From positions 1 through 32,355 of the forward strand of contig PAUN01000072.1 in assembly GCA_002712885.1 (NCBI GenBank): DNA of 32,355 bases, given 5' to 3'. A program made the translations under genes and the position numbers. The notes beneath the pieces are model-generated. The model was not told where the DNA came from, did no database searches, and was given only the letters and a program-made list of their open reading frames with translations. Of the stretch, positions 24,068 through 31,873 are shown in pieces. This DNA is from Acidobacteriota bacterium (GTDB taxonomy: Bacteria > Acidobacteriota > Vicinamibacteria > Vicinamibacterales > UBA8438). Numbering within the stretch: position 1 is the stretch's first letter; every line of letters starts with the position of its first letter.

Positions 24068-25309
24068 TTACTTCGCCACGGCCTCGACGCCGCTGCGATG
24101 CCCCATACGCACCTTCCGCACCCGTCGACGCTCCGCTTCGAGGACCTCCACCGTCAGGTCGTCGACATCGACCGTTTCGCCCGCGGTCGGCACGCGACCC
24201 AGTCGGGTCAGCAGGTAACCACCCACCGTTTCGAAGCCGTCGCGCTCCACCGCGATCCCAAGCCGCTCGCACATATCGGCAACGCTGACCGTGGCGAGAA
24301 ACACGAAGGCGCCGTCGCCCTCATCCACGATCGGCTCCGACTCGTCGCCGTCGTATTCGTCGCGAATCTCCCCGACAATCTCCTCGAGCAGGTCTTCGAT
24401 GGTCACCAGCCCCGCGGTCCCGCCGTACTCGTCCACGACAATGGCGCTTTGTACGTGCTCGACCTGCAACTCGCGCAGCAGATCCGCCACCCGCTTCCCC
24501 TCCGGCACAAGATAGGCCGGGCGCAGCAGCCGCGGCACGATCTTGGACGAGCCGGGGAGCCCGTCCAACGCGACCAAATCCTTCGCGAACACAAATCCCA
24601 GGATGTGGTCCAGGTTCTCTCTGAACACCGGGATCCGCGAGTACTCCTGCTCGGCAAAGAGGGTCCGAAACTCTGCCACCGTGGCATCGTGGTCGATGGC
24701 GACAATGTCCGGTCTCGGGGTCATCACCTCGACGACGAGCGTGCCACCGAAGTCGACCACGGACTGCAGTAACTTCCGCTCCTCGGTGTCCTCGATCGTC
24801 GCCTCGAGGTCGGCACTCTCGCTGGCGTCAGCCTCATCAGACTTACCGTTTCGAATGGCCCGCGTCTCGGACCGGCGCGGGCGATGCGCCAACCTGAGCA
24901 ATCCCCCGGTCACCGGACCGAGCACCCTCAGCGTCCGGTCGAACGAGGGCAGGAGCAGTTCCAGCACCCGCCCGGCACCCCGTCGCACGACGACCGACGG
25001 GACAAGCTGTTCGCACACAAGCACAAACGTGACCAGCGCCAGCAACAACAGCCCGACGGCCTGAGGCGTCGAGACGCCGATCAACCGAGCCAGGATGACC
25101 GCCGCGGCAGCAAACAGCAGCCCGCGAAGCAGCCTCGTCGCCACATACAACCGCAACGGGTCCTCGAGGTAGACCGTCAGGGACCCGTGCTGTATGTCGC
25201 GCTCCACGTTCAAACGCTCGGGGAGACGCACCATGGCGCCGAATGCGGACTCGATGGTGGACACGTAGACGACACCACATCCGATCAGGAACAGCAGCAG
25301 GGGCAACAT
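24068..25309 (-). CDS. CorC/HlyC-family CBS membrane protein
   Basis: The 413-residue protein begins with a DUF21/CNNM-type membrane part (about residues 1-130, MLPLLLFLIGCGVVYVSTIE and LFAAAAVILARLIGV, LLLLALVTFVLVCEQLVPSV). A linker, a CBS pair (about 190-320, VEVMTPRPDIVAIDHD, AIVVDEYGGTAGLVTIEDLL) and a CorC_HlyC domain (about 330-405) follow. Relatives export magnesium or modulate Mg/Co efflux. ATG 25309 was chosen because it starts the first membrane helix 8 nt after the ybeY stop; the reading frame continues upstream but overlaps ybeY. Lying in one run with mgtE, it points to magnesium homeostasis linked to ribosome genes. Confidence 0.9.
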   Translation of the reverse strand: MLPLLLFLIGCGVVYVSTIESAFGAMVRLPERLNVERDIQHGSLTVYLEDPLRLYVATRLLRGLLFAAAAVILARLIGVSTPQAVGLLLLALVTFVLVCEQLVPSVVVRRGAGRVLELLLPSFDRTLRVLGPVTGGLLRLAHRPRRSETRAIRNGKSDEADASESADLEATIEDTEERKLLQSVVDFGGTLVVEVMTPRPDIVAIDHDATVAEFRTLFAEQEYSRIPVFRENLDHILGFVFAKDLVALDGLPGSSKIVPRLLRPAYLVPEGKRVADLLRELQVEHVQSAIVVDEYGGTAGLVTIEDLLEEIVGEIRDEYDGDESEPIVDEGDGAFVFLATVSVADMCERLGIAVERDGFETVGGYLLTRLGRVPTAGETVDVDDLTVEVLEAERRRVRKVRMGHRSGVEAVAK

Positions 25310-25317
25310 ATCGTGTT

Positions 25318-25818
25318 CTAGTTCACCGGCAGTCCACCTCGGCGCCGAAGTCGGCGCTCGAGTCGCACCATCTCTCCATCGTCTCGCTCGTGGTCGTAGC
25401 CGAGCAGGTGCAACAGACCGTGCAACGCGAGTCGTCGCCACTCCTCGGACTCGGTCAACCCGGCCGCTCGGGCTTGCCTCGCCGCTCGTCCGGTGGCAAT
25501 GACGATATCTCCCAGACAGGGTGTGGGCGCCGGGCTGAGACCGGCCGGCACCGGATCAGCAGGAAATGACAACACATCGGTGACCTTGCCGATTCCTCGA
25601 AATCGACGGTTCAGGTCGCGCATTTTACGGTCACCGACCAGCGCCACGACGACCTCGCCGACCGCAGAGCGCGGCGCGAGACCAGCCAACCAGGCCGGAA
25701 GGCCCGGGGCTGGCTTGCGCCGCCCGCGACCGTCCGTGACGGTCACCCGCAACTGCGTGGCCCGAGAGGCCCGGGACGTAGCGATTCGAACCTGAGGGTC
25801 CGGGTCGTCCGAGGTCAT
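25318..25818 (-). CDS. ybeY: Endoribonuclease YbeY (rRNA maturation)
   Basis: YbeY (166 residues) is a zinc-dependent RNase involved in 16S 3'-end processing and ribosome quality control. The zinc motif is clear: LHGLLHLLGYDHERDDGEM, preceded by the conserved LNRRFRGIGKVTDVLSFP and LGDIVIA. The N-terminal 25 residues (TSDDPDPQVRIATSRASRAT) are longer than usual and poorly conserved, so a later start is possible, but the ATG at 25818 overlaps phoH by 4 bp, which favours it. Confidence 0.95.
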   Translation of the reverse strand: MTSDDPDPQVRIATSRASRATQLRVTVTDGRGRRKPAPGLPAWLAGLAPRSAVGEVVVALVGDRKMRDLNRRFRGIGKVTDVLSFPADPVPAGLSPAPTPCLGDIVIATGRAARQARAAGLTESEEWRRLALHGLLHLLGYDHERDDGEMVRLERRLRRRGGLPVN

Positions 25819-26894
25819 CTGTCGTTCGCGGCCTGCGCGGGGCGCGGCTCCGTGTCCATCATCTCGCCGGCGCGGTAGAGAGAACCGCTCGGGGTCCCCT
25901 CGGCATAGGCTTCGTACGCCTCGACGATCTTCTGCACGAGCGGGTGCCGCACGACGTCGCGACCGTCGAACCGGGTGAACGCGATACCCTCGACATGCTC
26001 GACGATCCGCATCACTTCGATCAGCCCTGACGTGCGCCCCAAAGGCAGATCGATCTGCGTGATGTCGCCCGTGATAACCGCCTTCGAACCGAACCCGAGC
26101 CGCGTCAGGAACATCTTCATCTGCTCTGGCGTGGTGTTTTGTGCCTCGTCGAGGACCACGAACGCCTCGTTCAACGTGCGCCCCCGCATGAACGCGAGCG
26201 GCGCAATTTCGATGGTACCGCGCTCGAGCAGACGGTCGACACGTTCCGCATCGAGCATGTCGTACAACGCGTCGTAGAGCGGGCGCAGATACGGGTTGAC
26301 CTTCTCCTGCATGTCCCCGGGCAGGAATCCGAGCTTCTCGCCGGCCTCCACCGCGGGACGGGCCAGAATGATCCGCGTGACTTTCTTGGCCGTGAGAGAC
26401 GCCACCGCTTGTGCCATCGCCAAGTAGGTCTTTCCGGTGCCAGCGGGACCGATGCCGAAGACGACGTCATGGCTGTCGATCGCTTCGAGATAGCGGCGCT
26501 GGTTCACGCTTTTCGGGGCAATGTGGCGTTTACTGGACGCTTTCACGGTGGCCCGCACGAAGAAGTCGCTGAGCCGCACTCCGTCGTCCTGCCGCACCAA
26601 CTCCGCCGCGCGGCGCACGTCATCCTGTGAGAGCTGGTAGCCGTGCGTCACCAACTCGGCCAGCTGCCCCACGAGACCCTCCAGTGCCAGGAGCGACGCT
26701 CGGGGACCTTCTGCCAGGAGCGCCGTGCCGTCCGTGCGGATCTGCACGCCAAACAGACGCTCGAACGTCTTGAGATTGGCGTCGTAGGAGCCGAACAGCG
26801 CTTCGACCCCGTCATCGGGGATGGAAATCCGCTCGGCGGTGGTGGTGCTGGGCTCGCCTTGGTCTTGTGGCACGGATAGAAATGATGGTGACAC
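25815..26894 (-). CDS. PhoH-like ATPase
   Basis: The 359-residue PhoH/YbeZ-type P-loop ATPase has an N-terminal KH-like part, a PhoH core with Walker A GPAGTGKTYLAMA, AFMRGRTLNEAFVVLDEAQN (Walker B), TTPEQMKMFLTRLGFGSKAV and ITGDITQIDLP, and a C-terminal FDGRDVVRHPLVQKIVEAYE. PhoH-YbeY neighbours are conserved across bacteria and PhoH is thought to act with YbeY on RNA. The start is uncertain: GTG 26894 is given, but GTG 26873 seven codons later is equally possible because the N-terminus is variable. Palindromic element III lies just upstream. Confidence 0.93.
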   Translation of the reverse strand: MSPSFLSVPQDQGEPSTTTAERISIPDDGVEALFGSYDANLKTFERLFGVQIRTDGTALLAEGPRASLLALEGLVGQLAELVTHGYQLSQDDVRRAAELVRQDDGVRLSDFFVRATVKASSKRHIAPKSVNQRRYLEAIDSHDVVFGIGPAGTGKTYLAMAQAVASLTAKKVTRIILARPAVEAGEKLGFLPGDMQEKVNPYLRPLYDALYDMLDAERVDRLLERGTIEIAPLAFMRGRTLNEAFVVLDEAQNTTPEQMKMFLTRLGFGSKAVITGDITQIDLPLGRTSGLIEVMRIVEHVEGIAFTRFDGRDVVRHPLVQKIVEAYEAYAEGTPSGSLYRAGEMMDTEPRPAQAANDR

Positions 26895-26913
26895 GCTGTC
26901 AGGAGCCGGTCAA

Positions 26914-27022
26914 CGGTTTCCGAGCGAGGCGCCCGTCTGGCGGCGTTGCTGCGTCAGTCACAGCCCGCCTCTGGCTGCTCCCTCCTTACGCCTTGCCAGA
27001 CGAACGCCTCACCCGGAAACCG
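26914..27022 (-). mobile_element. Palindromic element III (aspS / phoH junction)
   Basis: This is a 109-bp imperfect palindrome. Its outer 28-bp arms begin CGGTTTCCG on both strands and match at 24 of 28 positions. All four mismatches are G-T pairs on the minus strand. The centre is CAGCC-CGCCTCT-GGCTG (26961-26977). On the minus strand the core reads GGCAAGGCGTAAGGAG, then the central hairpin, then GACGCAGCAACG and AGACGGGCG, clearly similar to element II (GGCAAGGCGTGAGGAG ... CGACGAACAACG ... GGACGGG). No flanking duplication was found: a TA lies in the aspS stop codon but has no symmetric partner. It is probably a shortened or decayed copy of the same family. Confidence 0.68.
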
Positions 27023-27026
27023 CATC

Positions 27027-28787
27027 TTAGCGCTCTGGTATGGGATCCAAGTGGAGTTCGCGCAACTGATGCGCGCTCACCGTCGACGGTGCGCCCGTCA
27101 TCAGGTCGACGGCCGTGGCCGTTTTCGGAAATGCCATCACGTCACGAATAGACGGCTCTCCCGCCAGCAGCGCCAGGATCCGATCGACCCCGAGGGCAAT
27201 CCCTCCGTGCGGCGGTGTTCCGTATTCGAGCGCTTCGAGAAAAAAGCCAAACCGAGACCGTGCGTCCTCATCGCTGATCCCCAAGAGCTCAAAGATACGC
27301 CGTTGCAGCGGCTGCTCGTGGATCCGAATGCTGCCGCCGCCGATCTCGCTGCCGTTCAGGACCAGGTCATACGCTTTCGCCCGTACCGAGCCCAGGTCGG
27401 TTTCCAGACGGTCTCGGTCCTCGTCACGCGGCGCGGTGAACGGGTGATGCATCGACATGTGTCGCCCTTCGGTCTCGCTCCACTCGAACATCGGAAAATC
27501 AACCACCCAGGTCAGCGCCCGGCGCTGCTCATCGACCACGCCCTCGCGAGCAGCCAGTCTGAGACGCATCTTCCCCAACAACGCGGAGGCCTCGTGGGGC
27601 GCCCCGGCCGCCACCAGCACCAGTCCGTCGTCACCGGCTCCCGCCGACTCGAGGAGCCGGCCCAGCGTCTCGGCCCCCGCCGCCTTCAGAATCGAACTCT
27701 GCACGTCGCCGCCGGGACCACGACGAGCCCAGACCAGCCCTTGCGCCCCGAGCTCGATCGCCTCGTCAACCAGCTTGTCGACCTGGCTGCGGGAGTACTT
27801 CCCCGCGCCCGGCACGACGAGCGCGCGAATCGCGCCCCCTCCGGCGACGACGTCACGAAACACCCGGAAGCTCGACTCGGAGAACACGTCGGACACGTCG
27901 ACGATCGCCATCTCGATTCGCAGATCCGGCTTGTCGGACCCGTACTTGTCCATCGCCTCGGCGTACGGCAAGCGGGGAAACGGGGTCTCGATCGACTCGT
28001 CGTTCGCGGCGAACATAGCCTGCATCAGCCGCTCGACGGCGGTAAAGACGACGTCCTGGGTCACGAAGGACATCTCCATGTCGATCTGGGTGAACTCCGG
28101 CTGTCGGTCGGCGCGGAGGTCCTCGTCCCTGAAACACCGTGCGATCTGAAAGTACCGGTCCATCCCGCTGATCATCAGAATCTGTTTGAAGATCTGTGGA
28201 GACTGCGGCAGGGCGAAGAACTCGCCGGGATGCACGCGGCTGGGCACCAGGTAGTCGCGTGCGCCTTCCGGGGTGGACTTGGCGAGCACGGGCGTCTCGA
28301 TGTCGAGAAAGCCCTGGGCGTCGAGCGACTGTCGCGCCGCCATCAACACGCGGTGCCGCAATTGCATGTTCCGTTGCATCCGATCACGGCGCAGATCGAG
28401 GTAGCGATACTTCAACCGCAGGTCTTCCGACACCGGTGTCTCGTCGGCGATCTGAAACGGTGGTCGACGCGCTTCACTCAACACCGTGATCTCGCGTATG
28501 GCAATCTCGACTTCACCGGTCTCGATTTTCGGATTCAACGTCTCGTCGGATCGGCGCTCGACCGTCCCGCACACTTTGACGACGTATTCCGGGCGCAGCC
28601 GTTTGGTCTGCGCGAGCAGCGCGTCGTCGTCGCGAGCGACCACCTGGGTCACGCCGTAGCGATCCCGGATGTCGACAAAAATCAGTGACCCGAGGTCGCG
28701 CACCCGATGCACCCAACCCATCAGGGTCGCCTCAGCGCCCATGTCGGTGGTGCGTAACGCACCGCATGTATGTGTTCGTTCAGACAC
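27027..28787 (-). CDS. aspS: Aspartyl-tRNA synthetase
   Basis: AspRS (586 residues, bacterial type) charges tRNA-Asp. Seen are the N-terminal OB anticodon-binding domain (GWVHRVRDLGSLIFVDIRDR), class II motif 1 in DIETPVLAKSTPEGARDYLV, motif 2 FRDEDLRADRQPEFTQIDME, the bacterial GAD insertion in the middle, and motif 3 GIALGVDRILALLAGE with the end RDVMAFPKT. Leu follows RD in the OB fold, where non-discriminating enzymes often carry His, which mildly favours a discriminating enzyme. GTG 28787 starts 3 nt after the hisS stop. The TAA stop is followed 4 bp later by palindromic element III. Confidence 0.97.
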   Translation of the reverse strand: MSERTHTCGALRTTDMGAEATLMGWVHRVRDLGSLIFVDIRDRYGVTQVVARDDDALLAQTKRLRPEYVVKVCGTVERRSDETLNPKIETGEVEIAIREITVLSEARRPPFQIADETPVSEDLRLKYRYLDLRRDRMQRNMQLRHRVLMAARQSLDAQGFLDIETPVLAKSTPEGARDYLVPSRVHPGEFFALPQSPQIFKQILMISGMDRYFQIARCFRDEDLRADRQPEFTQIDMEMSFVTQDVVFTAVERLMQAMFAANDESIETPFPRLPYAEAMDKYGSDKPDLRIEMAIVDVSDVFSESSFRVFRDVVAGGGAIRALVVPGAGKYSRSQVDKLVDEAIELGAQGLVWARRGPGGDVQSSILKAAGAETLGRLLESAGAGDDGLVLVAAGAPHEASALLGKMRLRLAAREGVVDEQRRALTWVVDFPMFEWSETEGRHMSMHHPFTAPRDEDRDRLETDLGSVRAKAYDLVLNGSEIGGGSIRIHEQPLQRRIFELLGISDEDARSRFGFFLEALEYGTPPHGGIALGVDRILALLAGEPSIRDVMAFPKTATAVDLMTGAPSTVSAHQLRELHLDPIPER

Positions 28788-28790
28788 GTT

Positions 28791-30044
28791 TCAATCCGTT
28801 CTCACGGCGCGTAGGTGAGCGACCAGGTCGGCCCTGGCCACGGTCTGCTGCTCGCCGGTCTCCATCGTCTTGACCGTCACCTGATTAGTCGCCAGTTCAT
28901 CTTCACCAAGGATCAGCATGTGGCGGGCCCGGCTGCGATTCGCCCGTTTCATCTGCGATTTCGAGGACCGTCCCTCGTAGTCGATCAACGTCGTCAGCCC
29001 GGCCCGACGCAGATCGCGGGCCAAGATGCGAGCCGCGGACCAACTCGGGTCGCCGAGGGCCACCACGAACGCATCCGCGACGTCCATCTCACCGGCTCCT
29101 TCCGGCAGCGCCAGCACCAGGCGCTCGAGCCCGGCCGCAAAGCCGATGCCGGGCCGATCAGGACCACCGAGCTGCTTCACCAGATGGTCGTACCGGCCCC
29201 CACCGAGCAGCGCGTTCTGCGCGCCAAGACTCGTCCCAAGAATCTCGAACGTCGTACGCGTGTAGTAGTCGAGACCACGCACCAGGCGGTGAGACACTCG
29301 ATAGGCCAGCCCATAGGCTTCCAGATGCCGCCGGACCTCGGCGAAGTGACCGCGGCAGGCGTCGCACAAGAAATTTTCCGAATGCGGCAGCTGGTCGATG
29401 ATCGGCTGGTCGGCCGGCACCTTGCAATCAAAAATCCGAAGCGGATTCGTGACACTCCGTCGCTGGCAGTCGCCGCACAACTCGGCGACCCGCTCCCCGA
29501 GCGCGTCGATCAGGGCCTGGGTGAATCGGGGTCGGCACGCGGCACACCCCACCGAGTTGATCACCAACTCGGCGCCCTCGATTCCGAGCTCCGTCACCAA
29601 CGCCGACGCCATCTCGATCACCTCCCCGTCAACCGCCGGGTCAGTAATGCCAAAGACCTCGATGTCCAGCTGATGGAACTGCCGGTAGCGTCCTTTCTGC
29701 GGCCGCTCATAGCGGAACATCGGCCCCAGACTGTACAGCTTGGCGCACGGTAACTCCTGCTCGAGCGCGTGCTCCACAAACGACCGGACCATGCTGGGGG
29801 TCGCCTCCGGTCGCAAGGTAATCCGGTCGCCGCCCTTGTCGGTGAAAGCGTACATCTCCTTCTGCACGATGTCGGTCGACTCGCCCGTCCCCTTCGCAAA
29901 CAACTCTTCCCGCTCGATGACTGGGGTACGCACTTCGGCGTAGCCATATCGGGCGCAGAGATCGCGCGCCACGCCTTCGACGCGCTGCCAGCGGCCCACC
30001 TCGGCGGGCAGGATGTCACGAGTACCACGAATGCTGGGAATCAT
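28791..30044 (-). CDS. hisS: Histidyl-tRNA synthetase
   Basis: HisRS (417 residues) charges tRNA-His. ATG 30044 was chosen because it opens the conserved IPSIRGTRDILPAEVGRWQR; the same frame continues upstream without a family match. Motif 2 is FRYERPQKGRYRQFHQLDIE, the histidine-specific HisA motif is RGLDYYTRTTFEI, and GGGRYDHLVKQLGG and GIGFAAGLERLVLAL follow. The C-terminal anticodon domain runs from about residue 325. A 109-bp structured segment separates it from the carbonic anhydrase gene upstream. Removing that segment would place the ATG directly on the preceding stop (TAATG). Confidence 0.97.
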   Translation of the reverse strand: MIPSIRGTRDILPAEVGRWQRVEGVARDLCARYGYAEVRTPVIEREELFAKGTGESTDIVQKEMYAFTDKGGDRITLRPEATPSMVRSFVEHALEQELPCAKLYSLGPMFRYERPQKGRYRQFHQLDIEVFGITDPAVDGEVIEMASALVTELGIEGAELVINSVGCAACRPRFTQALIDALGERVAELCGDCQRRSVTNPLRIFDCKVPADQPIIDQLPHSENFLCDACRGHFAEVRRHLEAYGLAYRVSHRLVRGLDYYTRTTFEILGTSLGAQNALLGGGRYDHLVKQLGGPDRPGIGFAAGLERLVLALPEGAGEMDVADAFVVALGDPSWSAARILARDLRRAGLTTLIDYEGRSSKSQMKRANRSRARHMLILGEDELATNQVTVKTMETGEQQTVARADLVAHLRAVRTD

Positions 30045-30046
30045 TA

Positions 30047-30155
30047 CGTTTATACGGGGCTGCGCTGCCTCCGCACGTGCAGCCGGCCTTCTACTCCACC
30101 GGGGCTTCGCCCCGAGCCCCACGCGGCCGCTCGGCGAGACCGTGCACGCGGGCGT
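30047..30155. repeat. Structured intercistronic element IV (carbonic anhydrase / hisS junction)
   Basis: A 109-bp GC-rich segment is flanked by TA at 30045-30046 and 30156-30157. Central hairpin CGGGGC-TTC-GCCCCG (30100-30114) is enclosed by possible pairs CGGCC/GGCCG and GTGCA/TGCAC, with large bulges. Terminal inverted repeats are weak, and the core shared by elements I-III is absent. Excision with one TA would leave GCATAATG on the minus strand, a stop-start overlap joining the anhydrase to hisS. This may be another element family using the same kind of site, or a hisS leader. Confidence 0.45.
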
Positions 30156-30661
30156 TATGCCTCGAATTCGTCTTTGTAGCCAACGTAGTTGGACGCGTAG
30201 CGGGTGATCGACTCGGCTTCCTCGTGCGTGGTCGAACGGCGCACTCGCGCGGGGTTGCCCATGACGAGTGACCCTGGCGGAATCTCCATACCTTCGACCA
30301 CGAGGGTCCCCGCCGCCACAATCGAACCAGACCCTATCACCGCACCGTTGAGGACAATGGCCCCCATGCCTATCAAACAACGGTCCTCAACGACACATCC
30401 ATGCAGAATCGCCGCATGCCCCACCGTTACTTCGTCCCCGATCAGTGTGGGATGGGTCTCGCGCTGCACATGGACGACGGTGCCGTCCTGAATATTGGTG
30501 CGAGCCCCCACGCGGATCCGATTGACGTCGCCGCGGATGACGACGTTCATCCAGACACTACTGTCCTCACCGATCTCAACGTCGCCGATGACCTGTGCGC
30601 TGTGATCTACGAACGCCGTGGGAGCTACTCGAGGGGAGCCCGCCCGGTGGGACCGAAGCAT
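30155..30661 (-). CDS. Gamma-class carbonic anhydrase-like protein
   Basis: The 168-residue protein is a left-handed beta-helix built of hexapeptide repeats (VIGDVEIGEDSSVWMNVVIR, TLIGDEVTVGHAAILHGCVV). Three zinc-ligand His are recognisable (VHVQ, VGHAAILHG), as in the gamma-carbonic anhydrase/YrdA/PaaY group, which work as trimers; many members have low or unknown activity. ATG 30661 was chosen over TTG 30670 because the TTG overlaps a -10-like TATAAT. That hexamer ends 8 nt before the ATG, so the mRNA is probably leaderless. The TAA stop is at the edge of element IV. Confidence 0.92.
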   Translation of the reverse strand: MLRSHRAGSPRVAPTAFVDHSAQVIGDVEIGEDSSVWMNVVIRGDVNRIRVGARTNIQDGTVVHVQRETHPTLIGDEVTVGHAAILHGCVVEDRCLIGMGAIVLNGAVIGSGSIVAAGTLVVEGMEIPPGSLVMGNPARVRRSTTHEEAESITRYASNYVGYKDEFEA

Positions 30662-30669
30662 CTGCGGCA

Positions 30670-30675
30670 ATTATA
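30670..30675 (-). promoter_or_regulatory. -10 TATAAT for the carbonic anhydrase-like gene (leaderless)
   Basis: A consensus TATAAT on the minus strand ends 8 nt before the ATG, so transcription would start at or next to the start codon. A good -35 hexamer is not seen. This is probably the promoter of the long hisS-mutL run as well, at least in part. Confidence 0.5.
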
Positions 30676-30747
30676 CGTGGGTTCTCGGGCGAACCTACGC
30701 GCCGAACCCTAGCAGCCCGTACCTCCTGAGTCCGTGGGCGCGCGTGA

Positions 30748-30753
30748 CATAAT
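30748..30753 (+). promoter_or_regulatory. -10-like CATAAT for moaA (leaderless)
   Basis: GTGACATAATGGCTGCATG: the hexamer ends 6 nt before the moaA ATG, the spacing expected for initiation on the start codon itself. It is divergent from the carbonic anhydrase promoter 72 bp away. Confidence 0.5.
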
Positions 30754-30759
30754 GGCTGC

Positions 30760-31782
30760 ATGGAGGTGCATGACCGGCTCGGCCGGCCCCTGGCGAACCT
30801 GCGGCTGTCGGTCACCGACCGGTGCAACCTTCGCTGCCAGTACTGCATGCCGGAACGCGACTACGTGTGGCTACCGCGCGCCGACATCCTGACGTTCGAG
30901 GAAATCGAGACGCTGGTGGACGTGTTCACCTCGCTGGGCACAACGAAGGTTCGTCTCACCGGAGGAGAGCCGCTGTTGCGGAAAGATCTCCCCGACCTCC
31001 TAACCCTGCTGGCGCGCAAGCCGGCGCTCACGGACCTGGCGCTGACGACGAACGGTATTCTGCTCGCAGATCAGGTCGTGGCGCTTCGTGCCGCCGGGCT
31101 GCCGCGCATCACGGTGAGTCTGGACACGCTCGACCCGGACCGGTTCAAGGCCCTGACGAGATTCGACAGCCTGGACGCGGTGCTGACCGGCCTTGACCAA
31201 GCCGCCAACGCGGGGTTCGACAGCGTGAAAATTGACACCGTTGTCATTCGCGGCGTGAATGACGATGAGCTGGTGCCGATGCTCGAGCACGGTCGGCGGG
31301 TCGGAGCCGAGGTCCGGTTCATCGAGTACATGGACGTCGGTGGCGCCACCCGCTGGTCGATAGACGATGTCGTGTCGCGGCAGGACATGCTCCAGCGGCT
31401 TGCCACGCACTACGGTACGGTCACGCCGGTCGACGAAAACACCGCCGCCCCGGCCGACCGCTTCACGCTGCCCGACGGTACCGTGTTCGGGATCATCTCT
31501 TCCACTACCGAACCGTTCTGCCGCCAGTGCGATCGCAGCCGGCTGACCGCCGATGGAGGCTGGTATCGCTGCCTCTATGCCACCGACGGCACCGACCTGC
31601 GCGAGCCACTCCGCGCCGGGGTCGGGGTCGAGGGTCTGCGCAGCCTCATTGCGGAGACATGGCGCGCCCGCGACGACCGCGGCGCCGAAGATCGGCTGTC
31701 ATCCGAAGACCGCTCGCGCCTCATCCCCGTCGAGACCCTCCAGGCCCAACCCCATCTCGAGATGCACACGCGCGGCGGGTAG
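30760..31782 (+). CDS. moaA: GTP 3',8-cyclase MoaA (molybdenum cofactor step 1)
   Basis: MoaA (340 residues) is a radical-SAM enzyme converting GTP to 3',8-cyclo-GTP. The N-terminal 4Fe-4S site is CNLRCQYC (Cys22, 26, 29). KVRLTGGEPLLRKDL and ITVSLDTLDPDRFKALTR follow. The second, GTP-binding cluster uses CRQCDRSRLTADGGWYRC. The chain ends HTRGG, keeping the C-terminal Gly-Gly typical of active MoaA. No MoaC or other Mo-cofactor gene is in the window. ATG 30760 sits 6 nt after a -10-like CATAAT. Confidence 0.96.
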   Translation: MEVHDRLGRPLANLRLSVTDRCNLRCQYCMPERDYVWLPRADILTFEEIETLVDVFTSLGTTKVRLTGGEPLLRKDLPDLLTLLARKPALTDLALTTNGILLADQVVALRAAGLPRITVSLDTLDPDRFKALTRFDSLDAVLTGLDQAANAGFDSVKIDTVVIRGVNDDELVPMLEHGRRVGAEVRFIEYMDVGGATRWSIDDVVSRQDMLQRLATHYGTVTPVDENTAAPADRFTLPDGTVFGIISSTTEPFCRQCDRSRLTADGGWYRCLYATDGTDLREPLRAGVGVEGLRSLIAETWRARDDRGAEDRLSSEDRSRLIPVETLQAQPHLEMHTRGG

Positions 31783-31858
31783 GCGAGCCCCCAGCGGCAA
31801 GCAGTTCCCCCTCATTTCCGGCGGGTGATGGTAGCGGAGGCACCGTTCGCCGGTCCGT

Positions 31859-31864
31859 TACAAT
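31859..31864 (+). promoter_or_regulatory. -10-like TACAAT before the acyl-CoA synthetase-type gene
   Basis: TTACAATCTGAGCGCCATG: TACAAT ends 9 nt before the ATG, so the message would have a leader of 3 nt or less. There is no ribosome site. It is the third such arrangement in 1.2 kb. Confidence 0.45.
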
Positions 31865-31873
31865 CTGAGCGCC

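Noticed and set aside
26877-27029. TA target duplication for element III using the TA in the aspS stop codon and the TA at 26877-26878
   Set aside because: The two are not symmetric about the palindrome centre, and joining them would remove the aspS stop codon.
30045-30157. Integron attC site, suggested by GCGTTATGC at the edge of element IV
   Set aside because: The matching RYYYAAC core at the other end and the paired L-boxes are missing, and the second R of GTTRRRY is violated.
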